Source: Candidatus Puniceispirillum sp.
GTDB lineage: Bacteria > Pseudomonadota > Alphaproteobacteria > Puniceispirillales > Puniceispirillaceae
Assembly: GCA_016778825.1 (NCBI GenBank)
Contig: JADHOU010000113.1
Span: 1-5,349, forward strand
Length of the DNA: 5,349 bases
Direction: 5' to 3'
The notes beneath the pieces were generated by a model. It had not been told where the DNA came from and did not search any database. It saw only the letters and a list, made by a program, of their open reading frames with translations. Below, in pieces: positions 1 to 5,171 of this stretch. Position 1 is the first letter of the stretch. Each line of letters begins with the position of its first letter. Both the position numbers and the translations under genes were made by a program.

Positions 1-604
1 TGGGTAAGCGTTGCGTCTTTGCTTCATCGTCTGGAATAAATGTGCCACTGAACACATTAGTTACAGCTAGCCCTTGTTCTCGAATGGCAAGATTGATCAC
101 TGCTCTTACTGATGAGAACACCCGCTTTACTGATGATGAAGACATCCCCCGATCAAATAGATAATCCCTAAACCGACCAGCGTCTGAAATTTCAAGTGCC
201 GCCAAATCTTCGTGCCCAAGACAATCTGTCAGGTAGCGCATGCTTCGCTCTGAGGACTCGAAGAACAGCTTTGTCTTTCCACCACCCTTTAAACGGTGAT
301 AGAGCGCCAGCGCCTCTGTTATAGAAAAGCTTTTGGAACAGATGGTCGTTTTAGCATCTGGCGTCACCCTCAGACCAAGCTCTCTCGAATAGATCATTTC
401 CATTCGTAAACTGTCCCAATAGCGTTCAAGCCTATCAGACAATGCTGCAGCAGACTTGGCTGCTTTTGATTCTGATTTTGTTCGCAGGGATACTTCGATC
501 TTTCGCTTTTTGAAGCGATGCTGGAGGTCAGATGGAATTGACCGCGAGAAGTAAAAAGTATCGTTTCTTTTGTAAAAATATACCGGCAACCTTACCCACA
601 CCAT
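1..604 (-). CDS. Tyrosine recombinase / integrase, N-terminal part (cut by window edge)
   Basis: Site-specific recombinase expected to insert and excise a mobile element at the neighbouring tRNA gene. The reverse strand is open from ATG at 604-602 to the window edge, giving 201 residues without a stop. An in-frame TAA at 634-632 leaves this as the only ATG near the start. AGGAG lies 11 bases upstream, a rather long spacing. Residues 9-63 (YFYKRNDTFYFSRSIPSDL, then a Lys/Ala-rich helix) match the N-terminal arm domain (DUF6538-like) common in proteobacterial integrases. Residues about 93-190 form a helical SAM-like core-binding domain, with SVKRVFSSVRAVINLAI followed by a V-x-N-x-F segment near its end. 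The catalytic domain with the R-H-R-Y residues lies beyond the window, so whether the enzyme is intact cannot be judged. The family call rests on this N-terminal architecture and on the tRNA context; the target site is inferred from position. Confidence 0.85.
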   Translation of the reverse strand, partial: MVWVRLPVYFYKRNDTFYFSRSIPSDLQHRFKKRKIEVSLRTKSESKAAKSAAALSDRLERYWDSLRMEMIYSRELGLRVTPDAKTTICSKSFSITEALALYHRLKGGGKTKLFFESSERSMRYLTDCLGHEDLAALEISDAGRFRDYLFDRGMSSSSVKRVFSSVRAVINLAIREQGLAVTNVFSGTFIPDDEAKTQRLP

Positions 605-689
605 AGGACAACAAACTCCTGTTCTAGAACGTTAATCGTTTAGAAACAGTCACTTGCATCGCGGTCCTAGGACCTTGGAACTTTGGAAA
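605..689. promoter_or_regulatory. Integrase-tRNA intergenic region with two perfect palindromes
   Basis: The gap between the integrase start and the tRNA 3' end holds two exact dyads: GGTCCTAGGACC (663-674) and GTTCTAGAAC (621-630). Both centre on CTAG. The first is too tight to fold as an RNA hairpin (two-base loop) and has no T run, so it is more likely a protein-binding site than a terminator. In integrated elements this position normally holds integrase arm sites and the integrase promoter. Clear -35/-10 boxes for the integrase were not found. The regulatory role is inferred. Confidence 0.35.
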
Positions 690-735
690 TGGCGCGCTCG
701 GGAAGATTCGAACTCCCGACCCCTAGATTCGTAGT
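690..735 (-). other. Probable attachment site (att) in the 3' half of tRNA-Arg
   Basis: Integrases encoded next to a tRNA usually recombine within the anticodon or T-loop half of that tRNA and restore its 3' end with element-borne sequence. Here the tRNA is intact and the integrase begins downstream of its 3' end, so the att core should lie within this interval. The exact core cannot be fixed because the second copy, expected at the other end of the element, is outside the window. This is inference from arrangement, not a repeat seen in the window. Confidence 0.45.
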
Positions 736-766
736 CTAGTGCTCTATCCAGCTGAGCTACGAGCGC
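690..766 (-). tRNA. tRNA-Arg (anticodon ACG)
   Basis: Complete cloverleaf read on the reverse strand. The 5' acceptor strand GCGCTCG pairs with CGAGCGC over all seven positions. U8-A9 is followed by a D arm with the loop in AGCTGGATA. The anticodon stem CTAGA/TCTAG closes the loop CTACGAA, so the anticodon is ACG (complement of 730-732), which reads CGN arginine codons after A34-to-inosine editing. The variable loop has five bases. The T arm is GGGAG/CTTCC with loop TTCGAAT and one G-U pair. The discriminator is G73 and CCA is encoded in the DNA (692-690). The gene points toward the integrase, whose start codon lies 85 bases beyond the tRNA 3' end. Its 3' half is therefore the probable attachment site of the integrated element. 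I saw no convincing promoter immediately upstream. Confidence 0.97.
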
Positions 767-974
767 GTCTTTACCTTTTGGTCAATCACCAGCTTGCCTT
801 GTGGCTTTGGCGGTGAGTAACAACCGATGCCGCGCAACATAGGTCAAGCCCGACCGGCTTGCAAGTGAATATTCACCCGACTTTACCGACTTTTCTATTG
901 GTCATTCTCGTTGGTCTTTTTTCATCGTCTGAATCGGCTGTGAAAAAAATACTGCCTCAAGCATGTGCTTTGGC
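767..974. other. Intergenic stretch between tRNA-Arg and the gpt promoter, no convincing gene
   Basis: The + strand frame of gpt stays open upstream as far as a TTG at 859, but the implied 66-residue extension matches nothing in the Gpt family and is not treated as coding. The only structured element seen is a perfect 12-base palindrome, GTGAATATTCAC, at 865-876. No RNA gene, repeat or insertion-sequence end was recognised. The stretch should hold the promoter of the leftward tRNA gene, but I could not assign it. Confidence 0.5.
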
Positions 975-1004
975 TTTACAGCTTTTACGGCAAACCGATA
1001 TGAT
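975..1004 (+). promoter_or_regulatory. Candidate sigma70 promoter for gpt
   Basis: TTTACA (975-980) and TATGAT (999-1004) are separated by 18 bases. Each hexamer has one mismatch to the sigma70 consensus. Initiation about seven bases downstream would give a leader of roughly 45 bases before the gpt ATG at 1057. Position supports the call, but single promoters predicted by eye in intergenic DNA are often wrong. Confidence 0.4.
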
Positions 1005-1056
1005 GGCGCCCATAACGTGGCCCTCGAGGCTTTGTCTTTGGTCAAGGGTGAAAAGC

Positions 1057-1536
1057 ATGACAGAACAGCGTATCAAATCATTTCCAGTTTCATGGGAAGA
1101 ATTACATCGCACCTCAAAGGCTCTGGCCTGGCGGCTGCTCGAGCTTGGCCCGTTTGACGGATTGATTGCGGTCACACGTGGTGGGCTTGTGCCAGCAGCG
1201 ATTGTTGCGCGTGAATTGGAAATTCGGCTGATTGATACGGCCTGTATTTCATCTTATGCTGGAAGTGAGCGCGGCAAACTTGATGTTCTTAAACCATCGC
1301 CCTTGGCCGGTGATGGCAGCGGCTGGTTGATTGTTGATGATCTTGTCGATACGGGTGAAACCGCCAAGGCGCTAAAGCTGATGATGCCAAAAGCGCATCT
1401 GGCAACCGTATATGCAAAACCGGCTGGGCGGCCACTTGTCGATACATTTGTTACCGAAGTTTCTCAGGATACTTGGATTTTCTTTCCATGGGATCTTGAA
1501 CCGCAGCCATCAACCCCGATCATCGGCCAACGTTAG
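1057..1536 (+). CDS. gpt: Xanthine-guanine phosphoribosyltransferase
   Basis: Purine salvage enzyme that transfers phosphoribose from PRPP to guanine, xanthine and, less well, hypoxanthine, giving GMP, XMP and IMP. It is cytosolic or peripherally membrane-associated in known members. The 159-residue product matches the E. coli Gpt length (152). Visible landmarks are AVTRGGLVPAAIVARELEIR (residues 38-57), DTACISSY (60-67), the PRPP-binding loop IVDDLVDTGET (92-102), the purine-contact segment YAKPAGRPLVD (119-129) and QDTWIFFPWD (137-146), which carries the aromatic residue stacking on the base. The frame is open back to TTG 859, but homology begins only after ATG 1057, and AAGGGTG lies about eight bases upstream of that ATG, so this start is preferred. 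It is followed by a 184-base gap before rpmH, with no obvious U-tract terminator. It appears monocistronic and unrelated to the integrated element. Confidence 0.95.
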   Translation: MTEQRIKSFPVSWEELHRTSKALAWRLLELGPFDGLIAVTRGGLVPAAIVARELEIRLIDTACISSYAGSERGKLDVLKPSPLAGDGSGWLIVDDLVDTGETAKALKLMMPKAHLATVYAKPAGRPLVDTFVTEVSQDTWIFFPWDLEPQPSTPIIGQR

Positions 1537-1585
1537 CATAGAGCGCTCCGCTGAAACCGCAAATAGAGCTACAATAAAAGCAAGT

Positions 1586-1608
1586 TGGCAAAAAGGCTGG
1601 CAAAAAGG
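1586..1608 (+). repeat. Two tandem copies of TGGCAAAAAGG, period 12
   Basis: An exact 11-base unit occurs at 1586-1596 and 1598-1608, one base apart. The copies lie 37 bases upstream of the -35 box of the rpmH promoter. Both carry an A5 tract spaced close to one helical turn, so the segment could bend DNA, act as an UP-like element or bind a regulator. It may also be a simple duplication. Function is not shown by sequence. Confidence 0.5.
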
Positions 1609-1644
1609 ATGATGATTATAATAACCGGCCCGATGCAAATATCA

Positions 1645-1673
1645 TTGACAGATGCGGCCATGCAGCCTATATC
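1645..1673 (+). promoter_or_regulatory. Strong sigma70 promoter for the rpmH-rnpA-yidD-yidC-engB operon
   Basis: A perfect -35 box TTGACA (1645-1650) is followed after exactly 17 bases by TATATC (1668-1673), with the key first, second and fourth -10 positions matching. Transcription would start near 1680, leaving a leader of about 40 bases before the rpmH ATG. A strong promoter suits a ribosomal protein gene. It is the only good promoter seen ahead of the five-gene run. Confidence 0.7.
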
Positions 1674-1720
1674 CCGCACTCAGTAATTTTCTAGATTCAC
1701 AGTCATAAAGGAGCGTTCAG

Positions 1721-1855
1721 ATGAAACGCACCTATCAGCCTAGCGTATTGGTTCGCAAGCGCCGTCACGGTTTTCGTTCACGCATGGCCACCGTTGGTGG
1801 TCGTCGGGTCATCCAGGCTCGTCGTGCAAAAGGTCGTGCGCGCCTCTCAGCGTAA
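1721..1855 (+). CDS. rpmH: 50S ribosomal protein L34
   Basis: Small, very basic protein of the large ribosomal subunit that packs against 23S rRNA. The 44-residue product begins [18 protein letters not shown] and ends [11 protein letters not shown], matching the whole L34 family in length and at both ends, including the R-x-R-M-A-T core (residues 19-24) and the G-G-R motif (26-28). A textbook Shine-Dalgarno AAGGAG (1708-1713) sits seven bases before the ATG. It is the first gene of the operon; rnpA follows after 24 bases, an arrangement conserved in most bacteria. A valine at position 9 and VGG near the middle differ from the more usual N and KAG, which is minor variation. Confidence 0.98.
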   Translation: MKRTYQPSVLVRKRRHGFRSRMATVGGRRVIQARRAKGRARLSA

Positions 1856-1879
1856 CTATATTCACAAGGATACCGGTGT

Positions 1880-2305
1880 TTGGTGTCTGACATGAAAATC
1901 ATACCGTCGCGCGCCGGATTTCTTGCGGCGCGGTCCAAGGGCGAAAAAGCCCTTGCCAGAGGTCTTGTAATCCAAGCCGTCACCCGCGATTCGGATGAAT
2001 GGCGGATCGGGCTAACTGCTACAAAAAAAATTGGCAATGCTGTCACCCGTAATCGGGCACGGCGACGTATGCGCGCTTTAGCGCGTGACCATCTGTCACC
2101 ATTGGCAAAAAATGGTATGGATTATGTGTTGATTGCCCGTCACGACACCGCAACGGCAAATTGGCAAGACATGGCCAAAGGGTTGCAAAAAGCAATCCGC
2201 TATCTTCATCGCACCATCGCCAACGGCACAAACCCAAATGTCAAACCAGACGCCAAGCCAAACATCAAGCCTATAGCAGACAGCCAATCACAGGACCAAT
2301 CATGA
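1880..2305 (+). CDS. rnpA: Ribonuclease P protein component
   Basis: Protein subunit of RNase P, which helps the catalytic RNA bind pre-tRNA and remove the 5' leader. The signature RNR motif is clear in KKIGNAVTRNRARRRMRAL (residues 49-67), following the conserved IGLT-x-T-K strand (43-49). An N-terminal SRAGFLAARSKG segment (10-21) corresponds to the usual R-x-x-F-x-x-x-x-x-x-G region. Start choice: TTG at 1880 is nine bases after AAGGA (1866-1870); GTG 1883 is 12 bases away and the first ATG (1892) is 21 bases away with no closer ribosome site, so TTG or GTG is favoured. The last 26 residues (116-141) extend beyond the usual fold and contain three Lys-Pro tetrads. The stop overlaps the yidD start as ATGA, implying coupled translation. 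Confidence 0.96.
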   Translation: MVSDMKIIPSRAGFLAARSKGEKALARGLVIQAVTRDSDEWRIGLTATKKIGNAVTRNRARRRMRALARDHLSPLAKNGMDYVLIARHDTATANWQDMAKGLQKAIRYLHRTIANGTNPNVKPDAKPNIKPIADSQSQDQS

Positions 2306-2607
2306 ACCGGTTTGGCGGTTTTGCGCAAAAATTGGCGGCAAGTTTTCTGCTTGGGTTGGTTGGGCTTTATCGTTTGTTTATCTCACCGCTTTTGGGAACA
2401 AATTGTCGGCATTTGCCAACATGCTCACAATATGCGAAAGATGCGGTAATCACACATGGACCCTTGCATGGATCCTACTATGCGCTAAAACGTATTTTGC
2501 GCTGTCACCCTTGGGCCAAACCAAGGGTTGATCCAGTGCCACCATTGTTGAACAGGCCGAAAGACCTAGAAAATATTAATGCCAAAAACCAAAGGTTAGG
2601 TGAATGA
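2302..2607 (+). CDS. yidD: Membrane protein insertion efficiency factor YidD
   Basis: Small membrane-associated protein that assists YidC-dependent insertion of inner-membrane proteins. The 101-residue product has the family core: a hydrophobic, probably amphipathic, N-terminal segment (11-31) leading into YRLFISPLLG, then C-R-x-L-P-T-C-S-Q-Y (35-44) with its paired cysteines, the ALKRILRCHPW block (61-71) and DPVPP (77-81). The tail of 20 polar residues makes it a little longer than E. coli YidD (85). The frame is open upstream inside rnpA, but ATG 2302 has AGGA six bases before it, and homology starts there. It overlaps rnpA by four bases and yidC by four bases (ATGA in both cases), so translation of the three is probably coupled. 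Confidence 0.96.
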   Translation: MNRFGGFAQKLAASFLLGLVGLYRLFISPLLGTNCRHLPTCSQYAKDAVITHGPLHGSYYALKRILRCHPWAKPRVDPVPPLLNRPKDLENINAKNQRLGE

Positions 2608-4361
2608 CTCCCGAAAATCGTAATCTGATTCTGGCCGTTGCGCTGTCAATGGCTGTTTTGTTTGGCTGGCAGATATTGGTCATTCAGCCCGAACTGGAAA
2701 AAGAACAGGCGCAAAAAGCCCTGATCGTGGAACAGCAGGCGGCAACTGCCAAGACACAAAATGTCGATGGCACGCCAGCAATCGCCAGCTCCGGTGAGGT
2801 GATCAATCTGACGCCAGGCGTGGCAGAACAGGGTGTCGCAACCGCCGATACTGCCAAACGCATCACCATTGACGCACCATTGGTTCAAGGCTCGTTCTCG
2901 CTTCAGGGCGCGCGGATCGATGATATTATTCTGACTGGCTATCGCGAAACTTTAGACGCCAAATCAGATAATATTCACTTTTTAAAAAAGACCAGTTCAC
3001 AAGCACCCTTTTTTGCCGAATTTGGATGGGCGAGTTCAGATGCGGACCAGCCAATGCCATCAGCTCAAACCCTATGGGCGGCTGATCGTGATCTTTTATC
3101 ACCATCAAGTCCAGTAACCTTGCGCTGGAACAATGGCAAAGGCCTGGTTTTCACCCGTAAAATTTCGATCAATGATGATTATCTGATCACTTATGATGAT
3201 TCGGTTGTCAGCAGCCTTGATACAGCAATCACCATGTATCCTTTTGGTTTGGTACGCCGTCAAGGAACGCCGCCAACAAGCGGAATCTACATTCTGCATG
3301 AAGGTCCGCTTGGCGTTTTTGACGAAACCCTAAAAGAAGAAGATTATTCGGACTTGAGAGACGCTCCTGCTGGCGGCATGAAAGTCGCGCCAGAGGCTGC
3401 TGGTGGCTGGATCGGTATCACCGATAAATATTGGCTTGCCGCATTATTGCCATCACAGCAGGAAAAATTCACCTACAGCTTTCAATCATTACCGGGCAAG
3501 ACCGACCGTTATCAGGTCGATTATATCGATAATGTTGGTTTGACCTTGGCCGCCGGTTCGGCCGTCAGCACTCAAGGGCGGCTTTTTGCCGGTGCCAAGA
3601 AAGTGGCTTTGCTAGATTATTATGGAGAAGAATTGGGTATTCCAAATTTTGATCTGGCGATTGATTTTGGCTGGTTCTATTTCCTGACCAAGCCGTTTTT
3701 CTATGCTATTGACTGGCTGTTCAATTTGTTTGGTAATTTTGGCGTGGCGACATTAGCCTTTACCGTTGTTGTAAAACTTGCCTTTTTCCCGCTTGCCAAT
3801 AAATCCTATCGTTCGATGGCAAAAATGCGGATTCTGACACCAAAACTGCAATCGCTTCGCGAACGGTTTGGTGATGACCGGATGAAACTGAACCAAGAAA
3901 TGATGGCGCTTTATAAAGCGGAAAAGGTCAATCCGGCGGCAGGCTGTTTGCCTGTGCTGTTGCAGATTCCAGTCTTTTTCGCGCTTTATAAGGTTTTGTT
4001 TGTGACCATCGAAATGCGGCATGCGCCTTTCTTTGGCTGGATTGCCGATTTGTCGGCACCTGACCCGACATCGATTTTCAATATCTTTGGCTTATTGCCC
4101 TATTCCGTCGATTTTCTACCGCCATTCTTACAATTAGGCTTATGGCCGATTTTCATGGGTATTTCCATGTTTTTGCAAATGCGCTTGAATCCGACGCCGC
4201 CTGATCCAATCCAGGCTAAAGTATTCCAGTGGATGCCGGTGTTTTTTACCTTCCTGCTAGCCACTTTCCCGGCCGGTTTGGTAATTTACTGGACATGGAA
4301 CAACCTTCTTTCAATGGCGCAGCAATGGTACATCATGAAACAAGTGGCGAAGAGCAGCTAA
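2604..4361 (+). CDS. yidC: Membrane protein insertase YidC
   Basis: Inner-membrane insertase that places proteins into the membrane alone or with SecYEG. The 585-residue product has the full Gram-negative layout: an N-terminal membrane anchor (about residues 7-27, after MTPENRN), a Gln/Ala-rich linker, a large periplasmic P1 domain (about 60-345), then the conserved five-helix core from about 356 to the end. Recognisable blocks include PLANKSYRSMAKMRILTPK with the cytoplasmic coiled region ending EMMALYKAEKVNP, GCLPVLLQIPVFFALY (from 447), and FPAGLVIYWTWNNLLSMAQQ near the C terminus. The residue aligned with the groove arginine of E. coli YidC (R366) is Lys391, in VVVKLAFFPL; to my knowledge Lys is common in alphaproteobacteria. 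No long basic C-terminal tail is present. AAAGG precedes the ATG, which overlaps the yidD stop. Confidence 0.97.
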   Translation: MTPENRNLILAVALSMAVLFGWQILVIQPELEKEQAQKALIVEQQAATAKTQNVDGTPAIASSGEVINLTPGVAEQGVATADTAKRITIDAPLVQGSFSLQGARIDDIILTGYRETLDAKSDNIHFLKKTSSQAPFFAEFGWASSDADQPMPSAQTLWAADRDLLSPSSPVTLRWNNGKGLVFTRKISINDDYLITYDDSVVSSLDTAITMYPFGLVRRQGTPPTSGIYILHEGPLGVFDETLKEEDYSDLRDAPAGGMKVAPEAAGGWIGITDKYWLAALLPSQQEKFTYSFQSLPGKTDRYQVDYIDNVGLTLAAGSAVSTQGRLFAGAKKVALLDYYGEELGIPNFDLAIDFGWFYFLTKPFFYAIDWLFNLFGNFGVATLAFTVVVKLAFFPLANKSYRSMAKMRILTPKLQSLRERFGDDRMKLNQEMMALYKAEKVNPAAGCLPVLLQIPVFFALYKVLFVTIEMRHAPFFGWIADLSAPDPTSIFNIFGLLPYSVDFLPPFLQLGLWPIFMGISMFLQMRLNPTPPDPIQAKVFQWMPVFFTFLLATFPAGLVIYWTWNNLLSMAQQWYIMKQVAKSS

Positions 4362-4990
4362 CCATCACAAATGAAGTTGGTCGGCTGCTTTTTGCCGGCC
4401 AGTGTAATTTTATTGCTGCCGCCAATAATATGAAGGCATTGCCGCCGGTTACCTTGCCGGAAATCTGCTTTGCTGGCCGGTCGAATGTTGGCAAATCCTC
4501 ACTGGTGAATGGATTGACCGGACGGCGAATGCTGGCGCGAACATCGCAAACGCCAGGCCGGACGCGGCAATTGATTTTTTTCAATCTTGCGGATCGTCTG
4601 CAATTGGTTGATTTGCCAGGCTATGGCTATGCCTCGGCACCAAAAACCGATATCAAAGCTTGGACCAATCTCACCCGCAAATACCTTGCTGGCCGCCCAT
4701 CCTTGCAGCGGGTATTTTTGCTGATTGATAGTCGGCGCGGTGTTGGCCCAACCGATCATGATATCATGGCGCTTCTTGATGAAACGGCGGTGTCATGGGC
4801 GGTGGTGATAACCAAGGCCGACAAACAAAAGGCTGAATCCTTGGCGAAAACATGCAAGGAAACCAAAGCAAAAATCAGTAAATATGTTGCCGCCTATCCC
4901 GAATTATTCATCACCTCATCCGAAGATGGAACCGGCATCGAGGCATTGCGGGCGCATTTGTCAAGATTTGCCCTGCCAAAGGCCGATTGA
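4325..4990 (+). CDS. engB: Ribosome biogenesis GTP-binding protein EngB (YihA/YsxC)
   Basis: Essential TrmE-Era-EngA-EngB-Septin-family GTPase that acts in late assembly of the large ribosomal subunit. With ATG 4325 the product is 221 residues, close to the family's 200-220. All G motifs are visible: G1 GRSNVGKSS (51-59), the switch region ARTSQTPGRT (71-80), G3 DLPGYGYA (96-103), G4 TKAD (163-166) and G5-like TSSEDGTG near the C terminus. The preceding VGRLLFAG (18-25) is the usual lead-in of alphaproteobacterial EngB. The frame extends further into yidC, with other ATGs at 4229 and 4295, but those would add residues with no family match. No good Shine-Dalgarno precedes any of them. The chosen start overlaps yidC by 37 bases, so translation probably depends on ribosomes finishing yidC. 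The exact start is the least certain part. Confidence 0.94.
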   Translation: MVHHETSGEEQLTITNEVGRLLFAGQCNFIAAANNMKALPPVTLPEICFAGRSNVGKSSLVNGLTGRRMLARTSQTPGRTRQLIFFNLADRLQLVDLPGYGYASAPKTDIKAWTNLTRKYLAGRPSLQRVFLLIDSRRGVGPTDHDIMALLDETAVSWAVVITKADKQKAESLAKTCKETKAKISKYVAAYPELFITSSEDGTGIEALRAHLSRFALPKAD

Positions 4991-5171
4991 ACTACCCCCT
5001 AAAGCGGGGTAAGCGATTTAACAACCGAAACCGAATTAAATTGCGCCAAGCTATTGCGCTCTTGGCTGGATTGCCGATAATCAGCGCGGTAAATAGGCGC
5101 AAGGCCATTGGCATCTGCGCTCTTTTCGAGAAATCCGGCCTGATATGGCCCTTGCTGTAAAGGCGATGAAG
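4991..5171. other. engB-argB intergenic region with hairpins and an orphan minus-strand frame
   Basis: The gap holds a GC-rich hairpin just after engB (4993-5011) and a second inverted repeat, GCCAAG (5045-5050) with CTTGGC (5061-5066). On the reverse strand a frame ending in TAG (5001-4999) is open for 75 codons back to a stop at 5229-5227 inside argB, but it has no plausible start. Its composition is protein-like; I do not recognise it. It could be a gene remnant or chance. No clear promoter for argB was found. Confidence 0.4.
4993..5011 (+). terminator. Hairpin after engB, possible weak terminator
   Basis: TACCCC (4993-4998) pairs with GGGGTA (5006-5011) across a seven-base loop, three bases after the engB stop. 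The six-pair stem is GC-rich, but no T run follows on the + strand, so it does not meet the usual intrinsic-terminator pattern. It could instead protect the mRNA 3' end or act with Rho. Confidence 0.35.

Noticed and set aside
592..600. TTACCCACA, one mismatch from a DnaA box, with rpmH-rnpA (often near oriC) in the window
   Set aside because: It lies inside the integrase coding sequence, is a single copy, and no box cluster, AT-rich unwinding region or dnaA gene is present.
818..847. Reverse-strand TTGACC (847-842) as -35 box for the tRNA gene
   Set aside because: At normal spacing the -10 candidates are GTTGTT or TTGTTA, too poor to support a promoter call.
23..929. Shared 11-mer TTCATCGTCTG near 23 and near 919
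   Set aside because: Short, not at the tRNA, one copy lies in the integrase gene; best explained by chance and not an att repeat.
963..1157. 64-codon + strand frame overlapping the start of gpt
   Set aside because: It sits in another frame over the gpt promoter and start, with no family resemblance; a shadow frame.
1516..1526. CCGAT/ATCGG inverted repeat at the end of gpt as terminator
   Set aside because: It is inside the coding region, has a one-base centre that cannot form an RNA loop, and no T run follows.
1617..1622. Perfect TATAAT hexamer upstream of rpmH
   Set aside because: No acceptable -35 hexamer 16-18 bases upstream; the TTGACA/TATATC pair downstream is far better.
2043..2287. 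Minus-strand frames across rnpA and other genes of the operon
   Set aside because: They lie opposite well-identified conserved genes and show no family motifs; antisense shadows.
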